A stretch of 64,000 nucleotides of DNA, taken from NCBI RefSeq assembly GCF_001809535.1, contig NZ_KV797910.1, positions 84,560 to 148,559 on the forward strand. The letters are read 5' to 3'. Shown here piece after piece: positions 17,918 to 27,825 of this stretch (position 1 is its first letter; every line of letters begins with the position of its first letter). The stretch is from Aerococcus sp. HMSC062A02. Lineage in GTDB: Bacteria > Bacillota > Bacilli > Lactobacillales > Aerococcaceae. A program made the translations under genes and the position numbers. The notes beneath the pieces are model-generated. The model saw only the letters and a program-made list of their open reading frames with translations, did not search any database and was not told the DNA's origin.

Positions 17918-18140
17918 ATATGATAAAAGGGTTAGAAGTAGTAGGCAATTTTGCCATGTCAAGAGAGTATGCGTTAGCTGGGAGCATATCATGGCATTTG
18001 TTGAACTCATCTAACAGACCTCCATAGCTAAGCGACTGGCGAAGCTATGGCGTTTCGTCCGCGTTAAGGCCATGAGAAGTTGTTTTATCTTAGGTGGTAC
18101 CGCGTAAAAGACGCCCTAGCAAAATTTGCTAGGGCTTTTT
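17918..18140 (+). ncRNA. T-box riboswitch leader (leuS), leucine specifier CUC
   Basis: The T-box AGGTGGTACCGCG lies at 18092-18104, with a perfect terminator hairpin at 18113-18135 (GCCCTAGCAAA with its complement) and T5. Stem I can be paired: GTTAGA with TCTAAC encloses AGTA on the 5' side and GAACTCA on the 3' side, giving CTC (leucine) as specifier. Uncharged tRNA-Leu should promote readthrough into leuS. The 356-base gap between the LysM gene and leuS is filled by this leader, its promoter and the upstream terminator. Confidence 0.94.
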
Positions 18141-18166
18141 GTATCGATATAGAAAAGGAGAAGAAG

Positions 18167-20581
18167 ATGACATTTAATCATTTAGAAATTGAAAAGAAAT
18201 GGCAAGACTATTGGGAAGAAGATGACAGTTTTAAGACTTTAGAGGACCATTCCTTGCCTAAATATTATGCCTTGGATATGTTCCCTTACCCATCTGGGGC
18301 TGGCCTCCATGTGGGTCACCCAGAAGGTTATACAGCCACAGATATTGTTTCACGGATGAAACGGGCCCAGGGCTATAATGTGCTCCATCCTATGGGCTGG
18401 GACGCTTTCGGTTTGCCAGCTGAACAATATGCCTTGGATACGGGGAATGATCCGGCCCAATTTACCGAACAAAATATTGAAACCTTTAAGAATCAAATTA
18501 AATCACTCGGCTTTAGTTATGACTGGAACCGTGAAGTGAACACGACGGACCCCAATTACTATAAGTGGACCCAGTGGATCTTTACTAAGCTCTATGAGAA
18601 GGGGCTGGCCTATGAAGATGAAATTATGGTCAACTGGTGCGAGGCCTTAGGGACTGTGCTCGCCAATGAAGAAGTCATCGACGGACTTTCCGAACGGGGG
18701 GGCCACCCAGTCGTGCGCCGTCCTATGAAACAATGGGTGCTACGGATTACGGCTTATGCGGACCGTTTATTAGAAGACTTAGATGACCTCGACTGGCCAG
18801 AAAGCATCAAGGAAATGCAGCGCAATTGGATTGGTCGGTCAGAAGGGGCCCAAGTCAACTTCCAAATTAAGAATAGTGATGAAAGTTTTGAAGCCTTTAC
18901 TACTCGGCCAGATACCCTATATGGAGCAACTTTCTGTGTGCTCTCCCCTGAACATCCCTTAGTGAAGAAGATTACGACGGCTGACCAAGCCCAAGCAGTT
19001 GAAGCTTATGTGGAAGAAGCTTCTCACAAGGCGGACCTGGAACGGACTGACCTAGCTAAGGAAAAAACCGGCGTCTTTACGGGTGCTTATGCGATAAATC
19101 CTTTGAGTGGAGAAGAGGTTCCAGTTTGGATTGCGGACTATGTACTGATGTCTTACGGGACCGGTGCTATTATGGCTGTTCCTGCTCACGATAGCCGGGA
19201 CTATGAATTTGCTAAGCAGTTCGATATTCCGATTAAAGCAGTCATTGAAGGCGGCAATATCGATGAAGAAGCTTATACCGGTGACGGTAAACATATCAAT
19301 TCCGCTGAATTAGATGGTCTAGATAAGGAAGAAGCCATCCAGAAAGCCATTGAAGTCTTGGAAGAAAAAGGCGCGGGCGAAGCCAAGGTTTCTTACCGTC
19401 TACGCGACTGGGTCTTCTCACGCCAACGTTATTGGGGCGAACCCATCCCTGTTATCCACTGGGAAGACGGAACGACAACAGCAGTTAAGGAAGAAGACCT
19501 GCCTGTGCTCTTACCTAAGGGCGAAAATATTCGACCAAGTGGGACAGGTGAATCTCCTCTGGCTAACTTTGAAGATTGGCTCAATGTCACAGACCCAGAA
19601 ACAGGGATGAAGGGCAAACGGGAAACCAATACTATGCCACAGTGGGCAGGGTCTTCTTGGTACTTCCTACGTTACTGTGATCCTCATAATGACCAAGCCG
19701 TGATTAGCGAAGAAGCAGCTGACTACTGGCTCAATGTGGACCTCTACATCGGTGGGGCAGAACATGCGGTTCTCCACTTGCTCTATGCCCGCTTCTGGTA
19801 TAAATTCCTCTACGACTTAGGCATTGTCCCAACCAAGGAACCCTTCCAAAAACTCTTCAACCAAGGGATGATCCTGGGTGAAGGCCATGAAAAGATGTCT
19901 AAATCAAAAGGCAATGTGGTGAACCCTGACGATGTGGTGGAAGCTTATGGGGCAGATACCCTCCGCCTTTATGAAATGTTTATGGGCCCTCTAGATGCTT
20001 CTATCGCTTGGAGTGAAGAAGGCTTAGCAGGTTCCCGCAAGTTCTTAGACCGGGTATGGCGTTTAATGATCGACCAAGAAGGCGAGCTGCGCGACCGGAT
20101 CACAACCATTAATACGGGCGAACTAGACAAGGTTTACCATCAAACCGTTAAGAAGGTCACAGAAGACTTTGAGAAATTGCACTTTAATACAGCAATTTCC
20201 CAATTAATGGTCTTCATTAACGAAGCCTACAAGGCAGAAGCCCTACCTTTTGAATACATGAAGGGCTTTGTTCAATTACTTGCACCAATTACCCCTCACT
20301 TGGGCGAAGAGCTCTGGGAACGTTTGACTGGCCAAGCTGGTATTTCTTATGTGCCATGGCCAGAATATGATGAAAGCCTCTTGGCAGACGACCAAATTGA
20401 AGTGGTTTATCAAGTCAATGGTAAGATCAAGGCCCATGATGAAGTGCCTGCAGACTTGCCGAAAGAAGAATTGGCTGAACGTGCTCAAGCTCACGAACTG
20501 ATCCAAGCTGAGATCGCAGGGAAAACCATCCGCAAAGTGATCGCCGTACCAAATAAACTGGTTAATATTGTGGCCAACTAA
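18167..20581 (+). CDS. leuS: leucyl-tRNA synthetase
   Basis: An 804-residue class Ia synthetase. The HIGH motif is H48-VGH ([15 protein letters not shown]), the CP1 editing domain spans about 220-420, KMSKS begins at K576, and the anticodon-binding and C-terminal domains end in [14 protein letters not shown] use ATG at 18167, which follows AAGGAG by 6 bases. The open frame extends 29 codons upstream but runs through the T-box terminator, so that extension is not coding. Regulated by the T-box leader. Confidence 0.97.
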   Translation: MTFNHLEIEKKWQDYWEEDDSFKTLEDHSLPKYYALDMFPYPSGAGLHVGHPEGYTATDIVSRMKRAQGYNVLHPMGWDAFGLPAEQYALDTGNDPAQFTEQNIETFKNQIKSLGFSYDWNREVNTTDPNYYKWTQWIFTKLYEKGLAYEDEIMVNWCEALGTVLANEEVIDGLSERGGHPVVRRPMKQWVLRITAYADRLLEDLDDLDWPESIKEMQRNWIGRSEGAQVNFQIKNSDESFEAFTTRPDTLYGATFCVLSPEHPLVKKITTADQAQAVEAYVEEASHKADLERTDLAKEKTGVFTGAYAINPLSGEEVPVWIADYVLMSYGTGAIMAVPAHDSRDYEFAKQFDIPIKAVIEGGNIDEEAYTGDGKHINSAELDGLDKEEAIQKAIEVLEEKGAGEAKVSYRLRDWVFSRQRYWGEPIPVIHWEDGTTTAVKEEDLPVLLPKGENIRPSGTGESPLANFEDWLNVTDPETGMKGKRETNTMPQWAGSSWYFLRYCDPHNDQAVISEEAADYWLNVDLYIGGAEHAVLHLLYARFWYKFLYDLGIVPTKEPFQKLFNQGMILGEGHEKMSKSKGNVVNPDDVVEAYGADTLRLYEMFMGPLDASIAWSEEGLAGSRKFLDRVWRLMIDQEGELRDRITTINTGELDKVYHQTVKKVTEDFEKLHFNTAISQLMVFINEAYKAEALPFEYMKGFVQLLAPITPHLGEELWERLTGQAGISYVPWPEYDESLLADDQIEVVYQVNGKIKAHDEVPADLPKEELAERAQAHELIQAEIAGKTIRKVIAVPNKLVNIVAN

Positions 20582-20592
20582 GGGGAGATTGT

Positions 20593-21456
20593 GTGAAAAA
20601 GGTTTTAATTGTTCATGATATTTCCTGCTATGGTAAGTGTTCAACCACTGTTGCCTTGCCTATCCTTTCTAGTATGGAGTTGACTGGGACTATCCTTCCC
20701 ACGGCCCTCTTGTCCACCCATACTGGACCTGGTTTTGAGAATTATACCTATCTCGACCTCAGCCAGGAAATGCCTAAAATTGTTAAAAATTGGCAGACTT
20801 ACGGCCTTAAGTTCGATGCAGTCTATGTCGGTTACCTGGGAAATATCCAGCAGATCGATTTCTTACTAGAGACCCTTCCGGACCTGCTGACTGAAGGGGG
20901 GAAGTTCTACTTAGACCCAGTTATGGCCGATGATGGGGCTTTCTATCCTGGTTTTGACCAGGCTTATGCCGATAAGATGCGCAGCTTATGCGATATTGCT
21001 GATTTGATTATGCCCAACCAGACGGAGGCCAGCCTGATTTATGGCTTGCCTTATCAAGAAGGCTTAGTTGAAGATGAGCTCTTCCAGCAATTCGTCCATG
21101 CCTGCAACCAGGTTAAGAAGACTTCTTTGGTCTTAACGGGGGCAGGCTATGATGGGGAGGGGCAAACCGGTGCCCATTATTATGATGCCGATAAGGATGA
21201 AGAAGGGCTCAAACAGTCTGATTTTATTGGTCGCAAACTTCATGGCACAGGGGATATCTTTGGTAGTATCTTGGTGGGAGCTTTGGTCAATGGCTTTAGC
21301 TTGGCTGATGCTTCTGCTCTAGCAGTCAGGAAGGTTAGTCAGGCCTTGGCCCGTTCCATTGATGAACCTGATGTGGACCGGGAAGGTTTGGCCTTTGAGA
21401 CCTTGCTCGGTGACCTGTCTGCCATGGTCCGCCAAGAAAAAAAAGCAAATGCATAA
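20593..21456 (+). CDS. pdxK: pyridoxine/pyridoxamine kinase (PfkB-like)
   Basis: A 287-residue ribokinase-superfamily enzyme that phosphorylates B6 vitamers in the salvage route to PLP. Typical elements are VLIVHDISCYGKCSTTVALP at the N-terminus, LLSTHTGPGF, LDPVMADDG, and the anion-hole/catalytic region GRKLHGTGDIFGS. In this family the aspartate of TGD is catalytic. The start is GTG at 20593, 11 bp after leuS, with GGGGAGA upstream, so it may be read through from leuS. Bacterial members are often annotated pyridoxamine kinase. Confidence 0.88.
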   Translation: MKKVLIVHDISCYGKCSTTVALPILSSMELTGTILPTALLSTHTGPGFENYTYLDLSQEMPKIVKNWQTYGLKFDAVYVGYLGNIQQIDFLLETLPDLLTEGGKFYLDPVMADDGAFYPGFDQAYADKMRSLCDIADLIMPNQTEASLIYGLPYQEGLVEDELFQQFVHACNQVKKTSLVLTGAGYDGEGQTGAHYYDADKDEEGLKQSDFIGRKLHGTGDIFGSILVGALVNGFSLADASALAVRKVSQALARSIDEPDVDREGLAFETLLGDLSAMVRQEKKANA

Positions 21457-21468
21457 CTTAAATGAGAT

Positions 21469-21503
21469 GATGAGGCTGGGACAAAAGTTCCAACCTCTTT
21501 TTA
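21469..21503 (+). terminator. terminator after pdxK
   Basis: GAGGCTGGGAC pairs with GTTCCAACCTC around an AAAA loop, followed by T5. The GGCTGGGACAAAAG start is shared with the adjacent palindromic element. Confidence 0.7.
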
Positions 21504-21533
21504 AATAGCGAACGTTTCTCAAAAACCTGCTCC

Positions 21534-21640
21534 AAAAGTCAGGCCTGACATCCACTTCACGAACTATGAGAAATCGTTAGTAAACGTTTTCTCATAGTTC
21601 GCTCCAGTGGTTCAGGCCTGATCGACTTTTGTCACACTCT
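21534..21640. repeat. intergenic palindromic repeat element
   Basis: A roughly 100-bp imperfect palindrome. The outer arms are AAAAGTCAGGCCTGA (21534-21548) and TCAGGCCTGA plus TCGACTTTT (21612-21630). The inner arms are CGAACTATGAGAAA (21560-21573) and TTTCTCATAGTTCG (21588-21601), with CCACT/AGTGG between them. The right arm is repeated at 1-38. It occupies most of the 320-bp gap between pdxK and the flippase gene. It resembles a REP/MITE-like structured repeat; no encoded protein is visible. Confidence 0.75.
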
Positions 21641-21690
21641 CATATCTTTTCTCTTGACCTTATAATTCTGTAAATTTGACAGGCAAGTTA

Positions 21691-21719
21691 TTGCAAAGTG
21701 AAATTGAATTATATATCAT
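21691..21719 (+). promoter_or_regulatory. promoter of the flippase gene
   Basis: TTGCAA (21691-21696), a 17-bp spacer, and TATCAT (21714-21719), about 58 bp before the start codon. Confidence 0.55.
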
Positions 21720-21776
21720 GTAGTTAATGTTTAAATTAACTTTGGTTCATCCAATGAAAGAGAGTTGGAATATTAA

Positions 21777-23459
21777 ATGGAAAACGAACAAGCTCCGATT
21801 CGTTCGGATGCTGCCGAGCGCATGAGTTCGGGCTCAGCCTGGATGACAGTGGGGACCTTTGCTTCCAGATTACTCGGCTTGCTTTATATTATTCCTTGGG
21901 TCCGCTGGATGGGAGATCCCCAAACCGCGGCCGAAGCCAATGCCCTTTATGATATCGGCTATAAATACTATTCAATCTTTTTGGTCATCTCTACAGCCGG
22001 TGTGCCTTCAGCCATCGCTAAACAGATGGCCTACTACAATGCTCGTAAGCAATATGATACGAGCCAGCAGCTCTTCAGGAGTGGGACCATTCTAATGTTA
22101 GTGATGGGCCTCGTTTCGGGCCTCGTCCTCTTCTTCGCAGCGCCCTGGCTGGCAGAATCGACGCCAACACGGGAGGTCAGCCATGCTGTTCTTACTATTC
22201 GGTCTTTAGTGCCTGCTTTGGTTCTCTTCCCCTTACTTTCTATCTTTAGGGGCTACTTCCAAGGACATCAGGATATGAAGCCAAGTGCCATTTCCCAGAT
22301 TACGGAACAATTTTTCCGTGTGGCTTATATGCTGGCTTCGGTTTATGTCATCCGTCGCATCTTCGATGGCTCTGTTGTCACGGCGGTTAGCCATTCGACC
22401 TTTGCCGCCTTTATCGGTGGGGCAGTGGCCATTTTGACCCTAGCTTTCTATTATTTGCGCCACCGCAAGGAGTATCCGGTGTCACTGACTAAGAAGGCCA
22501 GCTACCAGGTCAAAACGTCCGGGATGATCAAAGAAATTATTATGATCGCTATTCCTTTTATCATTACAGGCTCTGGTATCGAACTAACCCAGTTGATCGA
22601 TACCAATACCTTCATGCCTATCATGGAGAAGGTGAGCAATTTAGGGCAGGCTGATATCATTTACGAATACGGGATCTTTTCCGCTAATATTAATAAATTA
22701 GTGACTGTCCTTGTCTCCCTGGCCCTGGCTATTGGAGCAACATCTATCCCAGTGATTGCGAATACTTATTCACGGGAATTAGACCACCAGGAGCGATCAA
22801 CTAGCCAACCTATTCTAAGCGAGACTAGCCACTTGGTCATTCATAACTTGCAACTCTTCTTAATGGTTATGTTGCCAGTAGCGCTAGGTCTCTTTATCTT
22901 GGCCGGCCCCGTTTATAATTTAGTTTATCGGCCGGATGCCCTGGGGAGCATGTATTTGAGAATTTCTTGCTTCACCGCTCTGGGAATGGGCGCTTACTCG
23001 GTCCTAGTCTCCGTCTTACAGGCAATGGACCACCATAAGCAAGCGGTAATCGGCCTAGCTTTGGGTTTGGTGATGAAGTTAGTATGGCAATATCCTTTGA
23101 TTTTCTTCCTCGGAACACCTGGGGCTATGCTAGCAACGATTATTTCTTTCACAACGATTTCCCTCTACTATCTCTACCACATCCATCGTTTAGTTGGCTT
23201 CCGCTACCGGGAACTCCTAAATGAAAGTTTACCGATTGTTCTCTCTGCCTTTATTATGTTCCTTGTGGCAGGGCTGCTCTACTTGATTCTAGCTTATCTC
23301 CTGCCCATGCCTAATCTGCTCGGCTCAATTGTCATTAGCCTCTTGGTAGTTGCCGTTGCGGTATGGGTGTACCTCCTCTTAATGCTTAAGAGCCACAAGT
23401 TAGACCTGGTTCTCGGTGTACGCGCTGAAGACCTGCGCCGCAAGTTAGGGCTTAGCTAG
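21777..23459 (+). CDS. MATE/MOP-type flippase, YtgP/MurJ-like
   Basis: A 560-residue membrane protein with about 14 helices of the polysaccharide-transporter (MOP) superfamily. The N-terminus reads SGSAWMTVGTFASRLLGLLYIIPW, and the conserved GVPSAIAK and SIFRGYFQGHQDMKPSAISQ follow. The size and motifs match YtgP of Firmicutes, shown in Bacillus and Streptococcus to act as a lipid II flippase (MurJ). It would export the peptidoglycan precursor whose synthesis depends on GlmS, MurB and the mevalonate genes in this window. The start is ATG at 21777 with a weak ribosome site (AAAGAGAG). A closely related oligosaccharide flippase cannot be excluded. Confidence 0.83.
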   Translation: MENEQAPIRSDAAERMSSGSAWMTVGTFASRLLGLLYIIPWVRWMGDPQTAAEANALYDIGYKYYSIFLVISTAGVPSAIAKQMAYYNARKQYDTSQQLFRSGTILMLVMGLVSGLVLFFAAPWLAESTPTREVSHAVLTIRSLVPALVLFPLLSIFRGYFQGHQDMKPSAISQITEQFFRVAYMLASVYVIRRIFDGSVVTAVSHSTFAAFIGGAVAILTLAFYYLRHRKEYPVSLTKKASYQVKTSGMIKEIIMIAIPFIITGSGIELTQLIDTNTFMPIMEKVSNLGQADIIYEYGIFSANINKLVTVLVSLALAIGATSIPVIANTYSRELDHQERSTSQPILSETSHLVIHNLQLFLMVMLPVALGLFILAGPVYNLVYRPDALGSMYLRISCFTALGMGAYSVLVSVLQAMDHHKQAVIGLALGLVMKLVWQYPLIFFLGTPGAMLATIISFTTISLYYLYHIHRLVGFRYRELLNESLPIVLSAFIMFLVAGLLYLILAYLLPMPNLLGSIVISLLVVAVAVWVYLLLMLKSHKLDLVLGVRAEDLRRKLGLS

Positions 23460-23466
23460 TTTTTTT

Positions 23467-23503
23467 AACACAGCGAACTACTTCTAAAGTTCGCTGTGTT
23501 TTT
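23467..23503 (+). terminator. terminator after the flippase gene
   Basis: AACACAGCGAACT (23467-23479) pairs perfectly with AGTTCGCTGTGTT (23488-23500), followed by more T. Confidence 0.92.
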
Positions 23504-23593
23504 ATTTATCCTAAATATGAAAGCGCTAGCATTAAATTTTGCTTTACGTTATAATAGGGATAGGAAGGGAAGTCTCCCTATAAATTTAATTAA

Positions 23594-23632
23594 TGTTACA
23601 AATGTTACAATAACTATGAAACATTTGTAACA
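23594..23632. promoter_or_regulatory. 13-bp perfect inverted repeat upstream of the LysM repeat protein
   Basis: TGTTACAAATGTT (23594-23606) and AACATTTGTAACA (23620-23632) are exact inverted copies 13 bp apart. GTTACA is also directly repeated 9 bp apart in the left arm. It sits about 30 bp upstream of a TATGAT -10 candidate (23662-23667). It is plausibly an operator; the GTTACA/TGTAAC hexamers recall half-sites of WalR, but the spacing differs from the classical 5 bp. Confidence 0.55.
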
Positions 23633-23712
23633 AAAGCCTTCCTATTCCTCTTGGTTAGCGGTATGATAGAAGCACTTAGAAGATTAAATGTTAAAGCGAG
23701 GGGGTTTTAACA

Positions 23713-25440
23713 ATGGAAGCAATGACAAAGAACAAAGGACAAGTTATTAAGAAATTATCACTTGCATCACTTGCCTTAGTATCTACTACCGCTTATCAAT
23801 TATGTCGAGAAAGTGTAAAAGCTGATGAAATTAACCAACACCAGGTCCAAGCGGGAGATTCGCTCTGGAAGATTGGGAATACTTATGGCGTCAGCATTGA
23901 CCAATTGAAGAACTGGAACCAACTGAAGGATAACTATGTCTTGCACCCAGGGGATACCTTGTATATTCAAGACCAAAACCCTGCAGTTAAGACAGAAGAG
24001 CCAGCTAGTCAACCCGCAAAGCCTGCTAGCCAGCTAGAAAATCAAGCACCAGCTAGCACGAGCACACCAACAAGTCCTGCGCCAAAAACTGAGACAGCAA
24101 AACAAGCTGAATCTGCGGAAACAACTTACCAAGTTAGGGCAGGCGATTCGCTCTGGCGGATTGCTAAGAATAATGGGGTCAGCTTGGAGGATTTATTGGC
24201 ATGGAACCAACTCAAGACGGACAGCCTGATTCTTCCTGGTAAGCAACTCGTGGTCAAGGCTCCGGCTAAAGCACCAAGCAAAGAAATAGCAAGTAATAAA
24301 GAAACAGAACAAGCTGCTGAAGAGACCGGAAAGCCTTATGTTCGTGACCAAAAGACCTTTAAGGATGTCAATGCAGCAGTTAAATACGCCCGCGACCATT
24401 TTGATTACAAGCGCCATAAACAATTCTATGTGAATTGGCAAGCAGATGGCACTTACACGGTCGATTGGGAAATGCAAGCGGGTCAAAGACAAAAACCTGA
24501 CCTTCGTCAAGATAATAAGAAGCTCCCAAGCGCAGCCACTTATGCTGTGAAGGCGGGAGATTCACTCTGGGCAATTGGCCAACGTTATGGTGTCAGCATC
24601 CAAGACCTGATGAAGTGGAACCATTTAACCGCTCAAAGTGTTATCCATCCTGGACAAAAGCTAGTCCTTCAAGCCCCTCAAGTAGCTGCAAATCATCAAG
24701 CAAAGCCCACTCCTGCTCCTGAAGTCACAGCACAAGGACGCTTAGTTGATCCTAAACGTTTTGATGATGTGAAGACAGCGGTTCAATATGGACGGGGCCA
24801 CTTTGATTACACCAAGCACAAAGAGTTTTATGTAAACTTAGGCAAGGATGGCCGCTATGTTCTCGAATGGGAAATGAAGGATCAAGTCGCCAAGCCAAAA
24901 GAAGTGAAAACAAGCCATCAAGGCAAGGACAATTACAAAGTCAAAGCAGGCGACTCACTCTGGGCCATTAGTCAAAGAGAAGGCGTAACGGTTAATGATC
25001 TGATGAAGTGGAACCAACTGGATGCCAATTCTGTGATCCATCCTGGTGACCAACTGATTGTTAAGAAAGCAGCCACCCAAAAGAATCAAAGACCTGCTCA
25101 AGCAGAAAAGAGTACAAGTCCTTATGTCAGAGATGCCAAGCATTTCCAAAGCATTAATGATGCAGTCCGCTACGGCCGTCAAAATTTTGATTACAAGCGC
25201 CACAAAGAATTCTATGTCAACTGGGATAATGGCCACTATGTGATCGATTGGGAAATGAAGCCAGGAGTTAAAGAACAGATGGCTGATACTAGCCCCGAAA
25301 AGACGAACTATACCGTCAAAGCAGGGGATTCGCTTTGGTTGATTGGGGTTCGTCATGGTGTTAGTGTCGACCAATTGAAGGAATGGAACCATCTGACATC
25401 TGATTTCCTACAAATTGGTGACCAATTAGTGATTAAATAG
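23713..25440 (+). CDS. secreted protein with five LysM domains alternating with an unknown repeat of about 48 residues
   Basis: A 575-residue protein with a signal peptide ending at SVKADE. LysM1 (HQVQAGDSLWKIG) and LysM2 are adjacent. Then three copies of an unrecognised repeat alternate with LysM3, LysM4 and LysM5. The repeat has conserved AV.Y.R, HFDY or NFDY, then [RK]HK.FYVN, and ends G.Y..[DE]WEM[KQ]. LysM should tether it non-covalently to peptidoglycan; no hydrolase, sortase or catalytic motif is visible, so the repeat may be a binding module. The start is ATG at 23713 with GAGGGGG 8 bases upstream. Monocistronic, with a 13-bp inverted repeat upstream. Confidence 0.88.
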   Translation: MEAMTKNKGQVIKKLSLASLALVSTTAYQLCRESVKADEINQHQVQAGDSLWKIGNTYGVSIDQLKNWNQLKDNYVLHPGDTLYIQDQNPAVKTEEPASQPAKPASQLENQAPASTSTPTSPAPKTETAKQAESAETTYQVRAGDSLWRIAKNNGVSLEDLLAWNQLKTDSLILPGKQLVVKAPAKAPSKEIASNKETEQAAEETGKPYVRDQKTFKDVNAAVKYARDHFDYKRHKQFYVNWQADGTYTVDWEMQAGQRQKPDLRQDNKKLPSAATYAVKAGDSLWAIGQRYGVSIQDLMKWNHLTAQSVIHPGQKLVLQAPQVAANHQAKPTPAPEVTAQGRLVDPKRFDDVKTAVQYGRGHFDYTKHKEFYVNLGKDGRYVLEWEMKDQVAKPKEVKTSHQGKDNYKVKAGDSLWAISQREGVTVNDLMKWNQLDANSVIHPGDQLIVKKAATQKNQRPAQAEKSTSPYVRDAKHFQSINDAVRYGRQNFDYKRHKEFYVNWDNGHYVIDWEMKPGVKEQMADTSPEKTNYTVKAGDSLWLIGVRHGVSVDQLKEWNHLTSDFLQIGDQLVIK

Positions 25441-25471
25441 GAGACTGTAACAAAAGTTCGTTAATTAATAG

Positions 25472-25536
25472 GAGGCTGGAGCTTTTCCTCAGCCTGATTC
25501 AGATAAAGAGGCAGACTAACTTGCCTCTTTATTTTT
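25472..25536 (+). terminator. terminator region after the LysM repeat protein
   Basis: Two hairpins occur in series: AGGCTGGAG with CTCAGCCT (about 25472-25494), and TAAAGAGGCA (25504-25513) with TGCCTCTTTA (25522-25531) followed by T5. The second is a canonical terminator. Confidence 0.8.
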
Positions 25537-25588
25537 ATAAAAAAGATAAAAATTATAAAGTTTTTAAAGCTTTCATATAGTAAGTGGC

Positions 25589-25616
25589 TTTAAACTGAAA
25601 GGAAATATGCTATAAT
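25589..25616 (+). promoter_or_regulatory. putative extended -10 promoter of pepV
   Basis: TATAAT (25611-25616) is preceded by TGC. A weak TTTAAA (25589-25594) lies 16 bp upstream. Confidence 0.5.
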
Positions 25617-25644
25617 TGATAAAAAAGATGGAGGCGTTTACCTT

Positions 25645-27039
25645 ATGACAATTCATTGGACACAAGAAGCACAGAAACGCTATGAGGCTTATTATGAAGA
25701 CCTCTTTACTTTACTGAAAGTGGATAGTGTACGAGATGACAGCCAGGCTAGTGCAGAAGCACCGGTTGGACCAGGCCCTAAAAAGGCCTTAGAGACCTTC
25801 CTTTCTATGGCTGAGCGCGATGGTTTCCAAACAGCTAATATCGATAATATTGCCGGCCGGGTTGAATTTGGTGAGGGCGACGAAATCCTGGGTATCTTAG
25901 CCCACGTGGATGTGGTGCCTGTGGATAAATATTGGGAGACGGATCCTTTTGATCCTGTGATTAAGGACGGCAAGCTCTATGCCCGGGGAGCAAGTGATGA
26001 CAAGGGGCCTCTCATGGCTGCCTACTATGCCCTAAAGATTATTAAAGACTTGGAACTTCCTGTTTCTAAGCGGGTGCACTTTATCGTAGGGACCGATGAA
26101 GAAAGCGATTGGAAGTGCATGGACCGCTATTTCGAAAGCGAAGTGAAACCGGACTTTGGCTTCTCGCCAGATGCTGAATTTCCTATTATTAATGGGGAAA
26201 AGGGCCAGTACACCAGTCATCTCACTTTTTCACCTTTCCAAGGGGACTTAGTCAGCTTTGAAGGTGGGCAACGTGAGAACATGGTGCCTGCTGAAGCCCA
26301 AGCCCGTTTGGCGAACCAAGATCTCGACCGAGTTCAAGCTGCTGCAGCAGACTTCCAAAATGATCATCCAGCTGCCAGTTTAACGGTTGAAGCAACAGAC
26401 CAAGGACAAATCCTTGTCGCTTGTGAAGGGAAAGCAGCCCATGCTATGGACCCTTCTCAAGGAGAAAATGCAGCAACTTACCTGGCTCTTTTCTTGCAGG
26501 GACTGAGTGACGATTTAGCTAAGAATCGCTTTATCAGCTTTACGGCAGACCGCCTTCATGAAGACTTCTATGGGAAAGAATTAGGCTTTGCCCACCATGA
26601 TGACGTGATGGGAGATCTCACCCTTAATCCAGGTGTCTTTGCAGTTGAGGGCGACCAAGTTAAGGTCACTTTAAACATGCGGGTGCCACAAGGTATTAGC
26701 TATGAAGAGATCGGCAGCCGTTTGGATGAGCTCGGCCAAGACTATGCCTTTAGCCGGGAAGATGGCAAGTCGAATAAGGCTCCCCACTATGTGCCAGCTG
26801 ATGACCCATTGGTAACTACCTTACTCGATGTTTACGAGAAATATACTGGTGAAGTTGGCCAAGAAAAAGTGATCGGGGGCGGAACTTACGGGCGTCTCTT
26901 CGAACGTGGCGTGGCCTTCGGTGCGCTTTTCCCTGATTCACCAGATACCATGCACCAAGCCAATGAATTTGCTCGCCTCAAAGACCTTGAGAAGGCGATG
27001 GCTATCTATGCTGAAGCCATTTACCGCTTAATCAAATAA
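25645..27039 (+). CDS. pepV: dipeptidase PepV (M20 family)
   Basis: A 464-residue zinc dipeptidase that hydrolyses Xaa-Xaa dipeptides, including Xaa-His, in the cytosol. The metal-site pattern of PepV is intact: H87 in [10 protein letters not shown]119 in ASDDKGPL, the GTDEESDW catalytic glutamate pair, and [13 protein letters not shown] dimerisation/lid domain is inserted in the middle. The start is ATG at 25645 after GGAGGCG. It lies two bases upstream of the SpoU methyltransferase gene and may be co-transcribed with it. Confidence 0.93.
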   Translation: MTIHWTQEAQKRYEAYYEDLFTLLKVDSVRDDSQASAEAPVGPGPKKALETFLSMAERDGFQTANIDNIAGRVEFGEGDEILGILAHVDVVPVDKYWETDPFDPVIKDGKLYARGASDDKGPLMAAYYALKIIKDLELPVSKRVHFIVGTDEESDWKCMDRYFESEVKPDFGFSPDAEFPIINGEKGQYTSHLTFSPFQGDLVSFEGGQRENMVPAEAQARLANQDLDRVQAAAADFQNDHPAASLTVEATDQGQILVACEGKAAHAMDPSQGENAATYLALFLQGLSDDLAKNRFISFTADRLHEDFYGKELGFAHHDDVMGDLTLNPGVFAVEGDQVKVTLNMRVPQGISYEEIGSRLDELGQDYAFSREDGKSNKAPHYVPADDPLVTTLLDVYEKYTGEVGQEKVIGGGTYGRLFERGVAFGALFPDSPDTMHQANEFARLKDLEKAMAIYAEAIYRLIK

Positions 27040-27040
27040 G

Positions 27041-27802
27041 ATGATGATTGAATCCAAACAGAACCCGCAGATTAAAGCCATTAAGAAATTGCAACAAGCG
27101 AAGGGGAGACGGAAGGCGAAGCGTTATATTCTGGAAGGGCCTCACTTACTGGAAATGGCCCTAGAGGCGGGAAAACAGCCTGAATTAATCTTGTGCACGG
27201 AGGCTAGCTTTAAGGCCGATTATGCGAACTATAACTATCAATTGATCAGTCCACAGTTAGCCGACTATCTGGCAGAAACGGAAAGCACTCAGGCGGTTTT
27301 TGCGGTGATGCCCTTGCCTGAGCCGCTTAGTCTTGAACAATTGACATCTTCTGCCATTCTCCTTCTCGATGGCCTCCAGGATCCAGGTAATTTGGGCACC
27401 ATTATCCGGACAGCAGATGCCCTGGGTTACCACAGCCTGATCCTTGGTAAAGGGAGCGTTGATCCTTATAATAGTAAGGCCTTGCGCGCCATGCAGGGGA
27501 GCCAGTTCAAACTCCAACTTGTCCAGGCTGACTTGGACCAAGCCATCCCTCAATTGCAGAGCCAGGGTTACCAGATCGCTGCTTCCACCCTGTCCAGTGA
27601 TTCACAGAGTGTCAGGGATTACCGTTTGACAGATGGCAAAAAATGGGGCATTATATTAGGTAATGAGGGTAATGGGGTTAGCCCTGACTGTATTGAATTG
27701 GCGGATGTCAGTCTGCATATTCCTATGACAGGGCAGGCTGAATCCTTAAATGTCGCCATTGCAGCTGCAATTATGATGTACGAATATCGTCCCGTGATTT
27801 AG
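27041..27802 (+). CDS. TrmH/SpoU-family RNA 2'-O-methyltransferase, YsgA-like
   Basis: A 253-residue SPOUT methyltransferase. An N-terminal substrate-binding domain (SKQNPQIKAIKKLQ onward) is followed by the knotted SAM domain with its three motifs: LDGLQDPGNLGTIIRTADALG (motif 1), ILGNEGNGV (motif 2) and IPMTGQAESLNVAIA (motif 3). It probably methylates a ribose in rRNA or tRNA. It lies upstream of pheST, as ysgA does in Bacillus. ATG at 27041 or 27044 are both possible, and neither has a clear Shine-Dalgarno; coupling to pepV is likely. Confidence 0.88.
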   Translation: MMIESKQNPQIKAIKKLQQAKGRRKAKRYILEGPHLLEMALEAGKQPELILCTEASFKADYANYNYQLISPQLADYLAETESTQAVFAVMPLPEPLSLEQLTSSAILLLDGLQDPGNLGTIIRTADALGYHSLILGKGSVDPYNSKALRAMQGSQFKLQLVQADLDQAIPQLQSQGYQIAASTLSSDSQSVRDYRLTDGKKWGIILGNEGNGVSPDCIELADVSLHIPMTGQAESLNVAIAAAIMMYEYRPVI

Positions 27803-27825
27803 AAAGTAGAAAGAGTGATGAGTGA

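Noticed and set aside
18080-18166. Upstream extension of leuS
   Set aside because: The extension runs through the T-box and terminator hairpin; AAGGAG before ATG 18167 fixes the start.
21559-21602. CRISPR-like repeat or insertion-sequence end
   Set aside because: A single palindrome without spacers, repeats in series or a transposase; better described as an intergenic palindromic element.
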